In this document: piece after piece, positions 12,901 through 27,900 of the stretch
Layout: every line of letters begins with the position of its first letter
Numbering within the stretch: the stretch's first letter is position 1
Source of the DNA: Phallusia mammillata
Lineage: Eukaryota > Chordata > Ascidiacea > Phlebobranchia > Ascidiidae
Assembly (NCBI GenBank): GCA_003260075.1
Contig: QLIY01000498.1
Span: forward strand, 1-64,000
Reading direction: 5' to 3'
DNA length: 64,000 bases
The notes under the pieces: generated by a model
What the model was told of the DNA's origin: nothing
What the model saw: the letters and a program-made list of their open reading frames with translations, nothing else
Database searches by the model: none
Translations under genes and position numbers: made by a program

Positions 12901-15900
12901 GCCCTGTTTCAAAAATATATATACAGCATAGGGTTGACTGATATTTAAACAAGATGTACATATATCCTTGGTTGAAAATCACCATGTGTTCGAAGCTTTA
13001 TAATTGTTTTAAATGAACATTTAAATGCATTTGTGCATTTGCTGCAATCACCATTTTCCTAATATATATATATATTTTTTGTTTTATAGGGTTCCATGTG
13101 TTTTTGTGTTCCTGACTAACGAATGGGTGACAGACGTTGTACAAATAATTCCTGAGAAAACAAATGAATCTTTGAGCAATATTATAAAGTACCTTGACAA
13201 TGTACCTGTGCAGTTCGATTATGTGACTGATCAGTACGGCCTTCTTGATGGAAGATTACGAAATGAAGTTAACAGTAAGTATTCCGTAAAGCATTTTTCT
13301 ATGCAGTTGAACAAAGCTATTTGGAGTATTTAGACATGACAAACAATGAAGCATAGGTACAAAAGCTTCCCCCCCCCCCCCAACAAATGAATCTTTGAGC
13401 AATATTATAAAGTACCTTGACAATGTACCAGTGCAGTTCGATTATGTGACTGATCAGTACAGTCTTCTCGATGGAAGATTACGAAATGAAGTTAACAGTA
13501 AGTATTCAGTAAAACATTTTTCCAAGGTATTTGTAGTATTTAGACATGACAAATAACGAAGCATACGTACCCAGTTTGTAGAGCTCTTCTGGCAAATGTA
13601 TTTTATTCTGACGTTTCGACGTCCTATACAGGTCATATTCATCAGGGTAAATAACACTGAATGCATAAGCATAGGTATAAAAGCTTCTCGTTTTGTTTGA
13701 CAAAGTTGACAGATGTTTTAGCAAAAAAACCCCCCCCCCCTGACAAATTTGACAATTGTTTTATCAAAAAAACTTTGTTTGATCCATAGTGGGTGGGCAC
13801 ACAGTGGTGAAATTCGAACCGGTTAGCATTACTGGTTACTGTCAATTATTTTTTTGTACAGAACCGACTAAAAAACATGACTTGTGTGATAGAACCTGCT
13901 GACAAAAAATTTGAATCCCACCACTGGGTACATATTGTACAAAATAACCAAAATTCCTTTTTTGGGTACCGACCACTTTAATACAAATAAAGGCTTGGTA
14001 GAAACCATATATTTTTTAGCATAAAAGGGGAAAAAGTATATGAAAAAAAATATTAAAACTAAACACACCAAAGGTATTGTAAAAAAAATAAAAAAAATAA
14101 AGTGACATTTGACAGGTTACCAAAGAATACTGACTTTTGTAATGTATATTTTAAAAACAGTACATTTTCCAAGTAATACATGTAGGCCTGGCACTTGAAA
14201 CTTGTTGGAAAATAGTTTTGTACCTTGTTCAACGTAACAGCACACCCATAATTTCAAGTGCCCACAATATTGTATTTATTCAGCCATGTCACCTAACCTT
14301 ATTGTGCTTGTTGTGTCCCGGATAATAATACGTTGTAAATTTAATGATCTTTTCAATTGTCAATTTTTGTTCTATTTAATTAAATTTCTTTACTGAATAG
14401 AAAGCAGGGTATAAACTTAAATTTTGAGTCAAAGTTTTCATTTCTGTATGTTTTTCTTACTAGAAAATGGGGTAAACAGTTAATTTTTGGTTCAAAGTTT
14501 TCATATTATGGTTCAAATATATTCATTTTATTTAAACTAAATTTACAAGCATTTTAATGTACAATTTTGGAAATATGAAAAAGAATTATAAATCATACTG
14601 TAATATTAGGAATTATGTGGTAAAACATTGCTTCGTTTTGATCATAAATTTTTTGGAAACTCACTTTTGCTTTTTTTCAGATATTGATCAATCAGTCGGC
14701 GTCCCAGTGCAACAAACATTCAATGCTGCAGCCCAACCTGTGTTTACTGAGTTGGAAACACTTTCAACATGTAAGTGGCAGAAAATTTAAGCACACAAAA
14801 ATTGCTTGCCCTTGCTTGGAGCAATAGAAGATAAAATAGACTTCCCCCCCCCCAAAAAGGATATATATGTGAAAAAACTATTAAAACTAAACACACCTAA
14901 GGTATTGTAAAAAATATAAAAAACAAAGTGACATTTGACAGGCTACCAAAGAATACTGACTTTTGTTATGTATACCAAAAAAACTGTACATTTTCCAAGT
15001 AATACATTTGGGCCTGGCTCTTAAAATTTGTCAGAAATTGTTTTGTACCAAATTCAACGTAACAGCACACCCATAATTTCAAGTGCCCACAATATTGTAT
15101 TTATTCAGCCATGTCACCCAACCTTATTGCGCTTGTTGTGTTCAAGATAATTATATGTTGTAAATTTAATGGTCTTGTCAAATGTAAATTTTTGGTTTAA
15201 TTTTTTTGTTTCAATTTCTTTACTGACTAGAAATAGGGTATAAATTTGAATTTAGTTTTCAAATCTTGATATTTTTCTGACTAGAAAATAGGTATAAATT
15301 TGAATTTTTGTAGTAAGGAAAATGACTTGCTTGTACAAGGAAACCATATAGCATTTCCATGTACAAATTAAAATTGAAAAACATACATATTGTAATGTTG
15401 AAATTATGTGACAAAACATTGCTTTGTTTTCATCATAACTTTTTTAAAATCTTACTTTTACTTTTTTTCAGATATTGATCAATCGGTCGGCGTACCAGTG
15501 CAACAACAATTTAATGGTGCAGCCCAACCTGTGTTTGCTGAATTGGAAACACTTTCAGCATGTAAGTGGTGGAAAATTTAAGCACAGAAAATTGCTTGCT
15601 CTTGCTTGAAGTAAAAACAATTCGTTGTTCTTTTTAGGCCCTAACCTTTTTTGCAATGTTCTCAGTTTTTTAATCATCACATCACAAAAGAATTGTTTTT
15701 TTGCTTTTTTTAAAGAAGGTTATATTCATGATAAGGTTAAACCTGTGCAGTTAAAGAATGAACTACACATTACACTACCATCATATTTCTACTTGTTGTT
15801 GGCTTAAGTGTGCAAGTCAGGGGTTTTTAACCAGGCGTGCACACACTCATACAAAACCCAGGGGAGTGCGAAAACTGCTTAGTCATTTGAAAGGGGTGCA

Positions 15901-18900
15901 GCAAGAAAAAAAGGTTAAGAACCACTGGTGTAAGTGATTACACAGGACTTGTATGAGCAGCTAGGTGAATAAAAAGCGTTCCCTGGGAGTTTTAGGTGAT
16001 AAACATCCAAAACGGTGTGAACTTTTGTCCCAATGATTTATAATTGTCTTTGAATATTATATATGTCACAAGTTTTTGTTTACACCACATCTTTAGAAGT
16101 ACAATCTTTTTAAACTTTTTTTTTACAAAAAAAAATTTACAAAAACTGATTTATTTTTTTAGTATCAAAAACAACTCTTGCACAACTGGAAGCCGTTGAC
16201 AGTGCAACAAACAACATAACAACCAGTGTATCTGGTATTGAATTTGCATTGGACACTGTACGAAATAACATTACTACTGCAGTTAGCGCCTGCAATGGAA
16301 CAGCACTTTGTGACAGTGTATCAAGCACAGCTGACCAGCTTACCTTGGGAGGGAACTTTTCATCTGTAAGTTTTAAAGTAGCTCTGTGTTAAAATTTTGT
16401 TTACTGTGTTTGTAAAAGTATCTTAATTGGTTGGTTAGGCACTTTTATACAAAAAAGTAGCAAGCTTTTGTTAAAGTGAAATGGTTGTGCAGGTGTGAGT
16501 CTTTTAAGTATGTTATTGTGAGTAAAATTTGTGTAATTGTGTGTGAATGAGGCAATTCAATTTAATTGAAGTAATTGCTTGCATTCAACTGGTTACAATA
16601 TTTTTAGTCAATTTTTGGCTTAATTGCCATGGGTTAAATGTGTACAAATTAATCATTACAATATAAACCACACATTTTGTCGAATTAACCCAGAAACATG
16701 TTTGTGTTTGCACCTAAAATTAGTAAATGATTAAAACTATCGATATTTTAGACTAAGTTCTTAAATGCTTGCTTCATACCTAAATTTTAAAATTGCACTT
16801 TATATATTTACGACCTAACAAAGTATTGAACCCCCCCCCCTTCAGCTGACCAGCTGACCTTGGGAGGAAACTTTTCATCTGTAAGTTTTAAAGTAGTACT
16901 GTGTTGAATTTTTGTATGTAAAGGCACTTGTATAAGCATAAGTTGCAAGCTGTTGTCTAAAGTAAGGTAGTTGGCAGATTGTGTGTAATATTTGTATAAT
17001 TGTGTGTGAATGTGGCAATTCAATTTAATAGAAGTAATTGCTTGCATTCAACTGAATAAAATATTTTCAAATCAATTTAACTTAATTACCACTCTTTAAA
17101 TCTAATAAATTAATAATTCCAATAAAAAAAACACAATCTTGTTGGATTTTGATAGAAACGTGTTTGTACGTATGTGTTTGCACCAAAAAATAGTGCATGA
17201 TTAAAACTACCTTCTTTTTTTGACTAAATTCTACAGAGTTTGTTAAAATATATTTATAACCTAGCACAGTATTAAATTTCTGTAGAATTTTTGTCATTTT
17301 TGCGCAGAAAATTAAAAAAAAATATTATTCATGTTATTAAAAAAATGTGCATTTTGATCATATTTCATGAGCAATTAATTCCCACTAATTGTAGTTTTCT
17401 AATTATTTCATCACTTTTCATCAACTGCAGAACAGTTCAGGACAATTCCTACAGCAGGTTTGCCAATGGGTGCATTATTTACCTTTGCATGAAAAAAACA
17501 ATAATAACACATTTCTGCATCCTCACAATGATTACTCTGCAATGTCTAACAAAATTTCAAGCACCGGGTTGTGTTTTTTTCATTTTTTTCCTATCTATTT
17601 CAAAAAGGATTTTTATGATGGGACATCTGATTAGAAAAATATATATCTAAACAGCTACTGTGGACCTTTTGAAGATTAAAAATTTGATTTTTTTCATTTG
17701 TTTGTTTGAATTCAAATCAAGCTCTCAATATCAAGCGATCACATGATTTTTTTATGTTGTAAAGAGATAAAAGCTGATGTTTGAGGAAATTCACCACTTT
17801 TAGTTTGTTCAGGCATTAAAATGGCCCTAATGCCAATAGCAAATTGACACTTCATGTAAAATGTCGTTTATTATAAGCTACATGGTATGAAAATAAAAAT
17901 CTCATTTAACCATGAATGTAAACCCATCCAACGATGTTTGACTATAAGACATACTTTTTTATTCTCTGTAACTTTTTGAACTACATTACTTGCTGGAACC
18001 CCTGGTGTGGATACTTAAACAATTTAAATGCTAGTAAATATATAACAACGGTGCAAAATATGAATAAAGGAAAAGTCAACGTAACATGTTTGGTGCATAA
18101 GGTGTCTGCATGGCCTTTTTTTCCTGTGTAAATTTTATTGACACTCCACTTGCTTATTCAAAGGGTTAAAGGCAGAAATAACATACAGCTTGCTTCTGAT
18201 AAGAAATCTTTTTTGTGCATGTTTTATTCATCTGCGTGGGTGGGCACTATTTAGTGTTTTGGTTTGAATTGGATTTAGAGTCGCATGTTTGGGCACAAAT
18301 AGAATGTTCCTACTCCATGTTTTATTTCTTATTCAAGTAAAATAAAAAACAAACACAAAAAGTGACACAGATAGATCCAAGACAAGTAATTCTGTGTTCA
18401 ACTGCTAGATATTTGTAGCCCAGAACTCCAAAATATATCAAATAAAGTGTTTTACACACATTTCTGTGCAGCAGACTCTAGAAAGACAGTGGCCAATAAG
18501 ACTACTTGCTCATCCACATAAAAATTCCGACATTTAAACATGTTTTTTAAACCTTCCATGAGACAAATTAAAGACCCAAAAGTTTTTTGTTGGGCATTAA
18601 ATTTAGATTTGAGAAAAACATACTTTATCACAAGCAGAAAACCAAAATAAAGCTTTTCAAATTTTTGGCAAATTTTATTGAAATACTGTCCAATAATAAA
18701 ACTATTCAGAAACAAAATGTGTATTACATAATATTATCCACCCCACTGAAATATTTTGTTATGTGTGTGAATAAATATGCTTTAAGTAAAATAAACCAAC
18801 TTGACAGTGTATACTTTTATTTAGCTTGATGATCTGAGCAGTCAAATTGCCAAAATCAACGAAAGTTTAAGTTTTGATATTGATGGTGCCATTGCTGACG

Positions 18901-21900
18901 CTCAGAAGCAGATTGATGACATTCCTGCTATTGTGAAGAACAACAGTGCTGCAGTAACAGATGGTAAATTGCACCATGCTTTTGTACATGTTACCTTGAT
19001 ACAGTTGGTTTCAGTTATTTGCATCCTGTTACATTGCTTAATCTGTTTAATTGCATATAGATTTTGAATACCATGTAACCTTTACTGTTTATAATAACTG
19101 GATAATGGCATAATTCGGTGAATTGAATTAAAGCTGCACCAAGCTGGAAATAGCTGTACCATATAGGACATTATAAAACATAAATAGGTGTTTTTTAAGA
19201 TACAGTTTTCAACAATTTGTAGTTTATAAACTTAATGCATTTACTTGTTGGCGCGAACCTGGGTATGCCACATACCCAAAAATCAGACTAACATTTGTCA
19301 TGCTTTATATGCTTTTAAGAAATTATTCTGAACTTCAAACCAATGCAATGCAAAAGAAACAAAATTTGATTTCAAACATGGGTATTGTCTCACAACCAAA
19401 TAATTGTTCACATTTATTGCCATTTTGAATCGATCTAGGGTAGATTTAGAATTTAAACGTTTGTAACATGGTAAAATGCAACAGTATTATTTCAAAGAGA
19501 AACATGTGGTGTTTTTTATTTTGTTTAATGCAGTGGTAACTTGCACAGATATGTGTTCATTTGCAACAGTTGTATAGGGGCCTGATCTGAGAATTGTGTT
19601 GGGCGCTGCTCATAAACTACAAGCAATATTACCCTATCTAGCAGAAAGAAAGATTTTTAGTATTTCTTGATGACATTTAATGTGGCATACCTGAAAAAAG
19701 TTGGAGTCCTGCACAGTATTAGATTCATAATCAAAATTTCTAAATTACTTTTTTAGAACTTTTAAATTCTCTGAATGACGTTAACAATACTATTGAAAGT
19801 TCCATTGCTTCATTACCACTTGACGAAGTGACCAACTTGAAAAACCAAATTTCCAATTTCGATGATACAATATCAAATGCTTTTGATGTTTATAGCAACA
19901 ATTATGACATATATAGGTAATTTTACAATGTAAAATTGTTTGTTGGTTATGTTTAAAAATTGCTCTTTAAGGGGTTTATATGATTTTCTAAAACATTTAC
20001 GTTCAATATGCCTGCTTATGTAATACATCAATGTTTAATTAGATTTTTTTATAATGTAATCTTTTTGTTTGTAATATAAAAAATATAGATTTTTCTGTTT
20101 TCATGAGTTGTTTAATCAAATGTGTAACTTGTATGTATGAGAAACAAACACATTTTTTTCAACCATTAAAACTTGTCATCTTATTAAAACTGATCCAAAA
20201 ATGTGAAAAGTGTTTTGAAAGTCATACAAAAACATCAAAATATGCAATGATTTTAGCTGTTGTTTATAGTGAGGGTAAGTAGACCTGCATGCAATACACC
20301 CTTTGAAACAGTTTGTTGTCCCCAAGGGAGTCAAAAAGAGCAAGGTCAAAGTAAACTGCATTTTATGCATTTGATGTTCTGCAGATACGCTGCAGGAATC
20401 GTGCTTGGAAGTCTGGTTGCCGTCATCTGTCTCTTTTACTTATTGGGATTGTTTTGTGGATGTGGGGCTTACAAGGCTGATCCATCCAATCGGCCATGCA
20501 TCTCCAACTGTGGTGGACTCTTGATTATGTCGTAAGTTATCAAGTTTAAAGAGCTTTTCTGGCAAAAAAAAAAACTGACAACATGACCACTTCTGTTGTA
20601 ACTAAGTTGCTAAAATGCATATGAGTAAGTAGTATTTTTTTAAGTTCTTTTGTTTAAATTTTAGTGCTGTTGGTTTCTCATTTATTTTCTCATGGTTGTT
20701 GATGATCTTGGTGACACTCAGCTTTACTATTGGAGGACATGGGGAGCGTTATGTTTGTCAAAACTTTGAGTCACCCTATGAAGGCCTAAAGGTAAAAAAA
20801 AACTTTGAGTCACCCTGTAAATGTGTAAAGATAATAGTGACATATTGAAAACTAATAACATTTCTATAGGGCCTGTTAGACTGTTTAGTATGTATGGTTT
20901 ACCGGATTAGGCAATGTTCTTTTCAAAATATAAGATAGAACAAGAACATTTTAAAATAATTTTGAAAAATATCTGTAGTTTTGATTTATTTGACTTTTAA
21001 AATGTATTAAGTGTTTTTTGTACTCTAGGATAGACACCTAAAACAAAAATTTGTAACACACATAAATTAGAAAATTTGGCAACATTTAGCCAAACTGTCG
21101 GCAAGTTTGTAAATGACTTTTCCTGAGAACAAATAAATTTCACAGCTATTTGCCCATTTTATTGATTTGGTGTTTTTTCCCTTTGCTTTCCGGCCGAAGT
21201 TTTAAAAGCTCTTTTGTTTGCGGGTCCATAATAAATGTCAGAGTTGGGTGTTTGAACTCCATTCTGCTTGTTGAATTAAAAAGTTATTCTTTAACTTTTT
21301 ACCTGGAACTTAGCACAGCTATAAATGAGCTTTCTTTGTAAGTTTGATTTTCCCCAAGTTCCACACAATTTAGCAATAATTAAAAAAATCCTTTTAAGAA
21401 AACTTTAGAAAAAAATTACCAAACCAACTTTTCAAACCTGTTAAAAAGTTTAAACCTAAAATAAGTGTAATATGCTGAATGTTCCACACAAAAGTATTTT
21501 TAACGTCAAAAGTATTTTTAACACCAAAAGCATTTTTAAATATTTCCTAATTTTTCTACAAGTTTGCTGATGATGTTTTATGGAACTTTTACGGAAGTGT
21601 GCTCGGTACCTCACTTTACGGGTCACCGAACATTGACCTCGATATAAGTGATGTCATTATGTAAGGTTCTGCATGGGTGAATACATGTTTGTCTGTCATC
21701 TCTAGATGATGTAAATGTTGAATGTTGTAAAACAAATCTGTTGATATTTTTTATCCCAAGTTATTTTGCGAATTTATTTTAATAACGTTAATGTTTGGTT
21801 CTGTTGGACTTACTCACATTTAGCTAATCAAAATTTGTCAAAACAATGTGATGTTTAAACAGCACAAATCGCTATGGTTTGAAAAACGCTACTTAAACTC

Positions 21901-24900
21901 CTACCAAAACAGAAATCAAACTAAGTTGGCAACATTAAAAAACTTTTTACATACCTGAGTCGTTATTTTAGGATTGATAGTTTTTATTACTTTCTCTTCT
22001 CTGTGTCAACATACCTTTCTGACAAACCACATAGCGTTCGGATAGTAAAAAAATATTTTATAGCTTTATTGATTTCACATTGTAACTAATCGCATTATTG
22101 GTATCTTGTCTGTGTTTACAACTTAATGTGGGACATAAAAGTCATCTATATGTATTGCCTAGATACCACCAATGTTAAAACCAAACCAAACAAACCAAAA
22201 TATTTACATGTTTAATGATTTCAATTTAGTTTTTAGATAGCCAATGAACATGTTGAATGTCAAATATATACAGCATTAACAACAGTTGTTCCTAATAATT
22301 TTCCACATTTAATTCAATTTTTTTGTGTACCTAAAAATAGAATAACAAAGTGTTAAAAAAGACGAAACCACAAATTAAAAAAAAACTAAAATAAAATGTT
22401 TAATTTTTTGAAAATCAGGTGTTGTTAGGAATAAATACAATGCCAGCAACATGGTACAGCAAATGTCATATTTCCTTGTTTCAAATAAAACTACCGGTTT
22501 TTCAGAGTAAAAACACAAAAATGGATTTTCTCAAATCAGTTTTTAAAGTTAGTTAAAAAAAGCAACCATAAAAGAAGAACAATGAATTATAATACAATTT
22601 TATGAACAAAACCATTGTTTTCATTAGAAAATATTGTGTTGTGTTCACATAGTTACTTCATACATTGTATTGTGATGTTTGTGTCATTGTGGTCTTGTAT
22701 ATTTCATTGTAGTTCACTGACCGGATTTTGAATGGAAGCTTAGATGATACACTTCAGATGCCTGGAGCCAACATTACTCTTTATGGCATTGTTGAGTAAG
22801 GTTTTTATGGACAATAATACTTTGGAACACTAAATATGGATCTAATCATTAGTTTAATGATAAAAAAACGACTCACATACACATAAAAATTGACATGCTT
22901 TATGCCATCATCAGTGATATGTCGGGCCATTATTTTCATCATTAAATTATTGTTTAGTCCTAAAATATTTGCCACAATGTCTATACAGTACACCTTGATT
23001 AATCCGAGCCCGATTGGATCCAAAAAAATTATCTGGATTAGGCGAGTATCTGCATTAACTAATGTCAATTAGTTCAGGCCCTATTAAACTACAAATCATT
23101 TGTACTTTTGATGAATTAAAGGAAGGTCTGAATTAATCAAATATGGTTTAAACGAGATTTACTGTATTTTCTAGATTTAAATCATTGTGGATGTTTACAT
23201 ATGTGATTCGGGTTAAAAGCAAAGTTTTTTGTGACCAATCAGAATATGCAAATAACTAAAATTGTTCCTACTAAAATATATCTTTCCTAAATTTACTAAT
23301 AGTCTACAGTTTTGGATTTAGTATGTGATAAAACACCCCTTGCATTTAGCCAGAATTACCTTCAATGAAAAAATATTTACCTATTTGTCAAGGGTTCGCA
23401 TAAGAATTGGTGAATAATACGGTCACAATGAAAAAAAAACCACAAAAATATATAAAATAAAAATAGATTTGTTTAAATGTCTTTTGTGTCGTTTTTTTAT
23501 GTAGTATGTGAGAGCATTAGTAATTGTTTTGTGTTTAACTATTATTTATATGTCGAAAATTTGTATGTTTGCATGTGTTAAGCTTTTTATCAAAATCATT
23601 TATGTGTTTTTCTAGTTGTTACAAAATCTACGTTAAAGCCTTTATTTTGGTCACATTTACCAAAAATATGGATAAAGTTTTTACTTCTGTTTCTCAATAG
23701 ATCTTGTCAGGCAAATGCATCAATCTACACTGCACTGAAGCTAGAAAATCGGTTCAACGTAACAGAATTTGTTGCAAATGCCACAGAACAAGTCAAAAAT
23801 CTGACAGATATGGTTGCTTCCTTTAATGAACCTATTAACATCACGTAAATATTTATTTTTTTCTTTAAATCATTATGAGTGTAAACTAAAATGCTAACCT
23901 AAAAAAAAAATTTTAACAATGTTCTTATAAAGGTCCAAAACATGTTTTTTCATAATTTTGAAGTCAAAGTTGCTTTTATTGCTGTTGTCAAAAAAGTTAC
24001 AAATGTAATAATCTCCAATTGTGTACTACAAGTACAGAAATAAAAATTTCCAAAAATTATTAGTAATTTTAAATAATAATCCATGTGTTTTCACCATATA
24101 TATACATATCTGTTTTTGTTTTTAAACTTCTTTCAAAATTATGCTTAATGGTAACAAATCAAGAAAACATGTTACTTTAATTTGTGAAAAACTTTATTGA
24201 CAGGATTTATACCCCAGATGTCGAGCAGGCTTTGAACGATCTAACCACCTCTGGATTGGATTCTATAAACTTTACTGCATATTTGGAAACCGTAAGTAAA
24301 ATAGCTACTTTAAATAAAAACAATTTACTCAAAAAGAGTGACAGACAATCAGCGTCAGTTAAATCTTTTATGTATAAAAATGAAACACAAAAGCCATAAT
24401 GTTAAATACTAAACAAGTATTCAACTGTCAAAACATACTGAACCAATAAAAACAATGGAGAAGGTCTTTAACAAAGACCAATGTGTTTTCATTTTCAAAT
24501 CTGATTTTATGTCGTATGAAACTGTTTGTGTTTGAAAAGTTATTTTTTATACTACCTAGCCTAGATCTCCAAATAATATACCTACAACGCTAAATTTTCA
24601 CAGAATTTAATTATTATGGGTCCCCTTCCCTGAAGGGGACACATATTGATTTTACTCAAAACGTTTTTTTTTTGTTTTGCCCCCCCCCCATAATCCATGT
24701 GTTTTCACCATATATATACATATCTGTTTTTGTTTTTCTTTCAAAATTATGCTTAATGGTAACAAATCAAGAAAACATGTTTCTTTAATTTGTGAAAAAC
24801 TTTATTGACAGGATTTATACCCCAGATGTCGAGCAGGCTTTGAACGATCTAACCACCTCTGGATTGGATTCTATAAACTTTACTGCATATTTGGAAACCG

Positions 24901-27900
24901 TAAGTAAAATAGCTACTTTAAATAAAAACAATTTACTCAAAAAGAGTGACAGACAATCAGCGTCAGTTAAATCTTTTATGTATAAAAATGAAACACAAAA
25001 GCCATAATGTTAAATACTAAACAAGTATTCAACTGTCAAAACATACTGAACCAATAAAAACAATGGAGAAGGTCTTTAACAAAGACCAATGTGTTTTCAT
25101 TTTCAAATCTGATTTTATGTCGTATGAAACTGTTTGTGTTTGAAAAGTTATTTTTTATACTACCTAGCCTAGATCTCCAAATAATATACCTACAACGCTA
25201 AATTTTCACAGAATTTAATTATTATGGGTCCCCTTCCCTGAAGGGGACACATATTGATTTTACTCAAAACGTTTTTTTTTTGTTTTGTTTTCTTCTACCC
25301 AAAGTTTGTCCGACTTGTTTTTCCATCAAATCCTTGATGGATTTGGATGAAATTTACACAGATGGTAGATGTAGTTATGTAGATGTGCATCCCACTTTGT
25401 TTTTGTTGATAACCCCAGTATTTACCCCGCTAGCCCCCTAAAATGGGTATTTTCCCCCGAAGTTTGTCCGACTCGTTTTTCTATCAAATGCTTGATGGAT
25501 GTGGCTGAAACTTATACAGATGGTAGATATAGTTATGTAGATGTGCATCCCACTTTGTTTGTCCGGATAACCCTAGTATTTACCCCGCTAGCCCCCTAAA
25601 AGGGGTGAGTTTGTAAACAATGTCAGAATTGGCTAAAATTTGGATAGCTTGTAAAGTATGCCAATTATCGTTATTGTGCCATTGCAGTTCGGGGGTTGTT
25701 AACAGCCCTTTGACGTCAGAAACATTAACGGTTGTTGCTCAAAACACCTCTAGTGGTTGAAATTTTAAACGTTGGCAGATTGGACTGAAATTTTGCAGTA
25801 CTATTGATTGAGTCATTGTGGTTTCCTACTTTTAAGTTTGTGTGTGTTGAACCTCAATTAGTTATCCTACTAGCCCCCTAAAATGAGTTTTTTAATTTAA
25901 ATAGTTTTTACTCCATATAGCATATTTAGATGTGCACAGTACCAATCACTGTGTTTGTCTTCACAATACCAAACTTACTCATGGTTATCTATTGAATTGC
26001 ATTATTTTCAACTTTGCATGTGTGGGGACCCATGAGTTTTTGCCTGCAGAAACAACCAAGGTTATAAAAGACGATGGCTAATATGGGACCCAATACAAAA
26101 TAAGCATAGGAAATATATTTATGTTTTAAAATAGATCATAGTGTATGTGCAAGGGCAATATGTGCTAAGCCACCCTTCTAGTTTTATTTGCTTTAACAGT
26201 ACATGGTAACAAGTGTCCTAATAGTTCATTTGACTAAAACTGTCATTGTTTTTCAGATAAATGAAGGAATAACACAGACAGACCTTATAGCCTATGCCCA
26301 ATTTCTCAACGACACTGCTGACAACCTGACTGCCTCTGTGGTAAAACTTTTTAATTTTAATAGATTTTGAACTGAAATAGACTGCCAAAAAATTTTAAAA
26401 CTTATTTGACAATAAAACAACACATTTTTTTATTTTGAAGCCTGCTGTTGCTGACAGCTTGCGACAAAGCTCATATGACTTGGTGGTCATTCAGGAGACA
26501 ATGGTTGCTCCCTTGGATGAACAACTTACTGTGATGAATACTAATGTTCTCGCTCTTGAACAAACATCCCAAACTCTTAATGTAAGTAATTTATTTTTTT
26601 GCAGCAATTTTAACTGTTGTCATCTCGGTTTGTACGGGTATTTTTTGCAAAAAATATAAAATACCAAGGCCTTAAGGTGTGGTCTAAAACTAATTGTGCT
26701 CAACCAATCACCTGAAATATTCTAATATCCATGGTATGCTTTTTCATGGTAATAAATAAACATGCTATGAAGAAGTGTGCCCTTGAAAAATCATGTGCAT
26801 TTGTATTTTAAAAACATATTGATCTAGGGCTACAAGCGCAATAAGGCTTGACACTGGTGTTTTAACTTTGCTTTGCTGCACTAGCCCTGACCTAGTATAT
26901 TAACAGACATCTGTACTAGTGCAAAAAAAGAACAAAATATTTGTTTCACTTGCTAAAGCAATTTTGTTTTTAACAGGACACTGTGAACCAAACTGAACAA
27001 GCCTTGATTCAGTTTGATGCATGGGTGGCAAGCAATGGTACAGATGTTGTTCAGGATCAAATTACCATCTTTGCAAACCTTATTGGCGATGATGTTATCG
27101 GATATGCTGATTGGCTGGAAATCCAGGTACAAAAATCAGTAGTGAATACAATTAAGTGACAGAAATCATTACCATGACCAATTGAGCTAACCTGTATGTT
27201 TTGAGGAACTTAAGAAATGAAAAAATGGAGGCACAAATGAATCTTGTTTTTGGCATAACCTGTTTAATTTATTAAATTACATAGTAACCTCATTGTGAAT
27301 TTACCGTTACAAAAAAAAAAAAATTGAATATTTGCTTTAAAAGAAAAATTAGTATGCCATTAATTTGTATGTGTTCTAAATAGTGATGGGACAATACCAG
27401 GTTTTGAAGCGAGTACCGATACCGAGTACGAGTACCACATGTATATACCTTCGATACCGAGTACTTAAGTACAGTGTTGTACTTAGTTGTATATCACCTG
27501 CTAATTTATCTGCCATGGCCGGCGTACAGGCGTGCACACACACATGCAGAAAAAAGTAATCTCCATACGATAGCGAAAAAAAATCGTAACCTGGCGGAAC
27601 TTTTTCCCAAATTTGTACTGTCTGAAGCATATACTGGCACAAAGTTTTCAGTGTTCTTATAGTGTAAATCGGCCTTCGGTACTTGCACGTTGGTATCGAA
27701 AACTGAGACAAAATATTTCGATACCGAGTACGAGTATCGATACCACTGAAATCGTTCGATACCATCGATACCGAGTACCGGGTACCCGTCCCATCACTAG
27801 TTCTAAACACACATTCACATAAAGATTCTTTCCTTGTGATGATTTTTGCTTTCAGCCTGCCATTATGAAAACAAACCAACTGACAAAATTTATGTCATTT

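Noticed and set aside
27376..27879. 167-codon minus-strand open frame
   Set aside because: It lies across a hAT MITE made of GTACCGATACCGAGTAC-like repeats and extends past its right end; low-complexity by-product.
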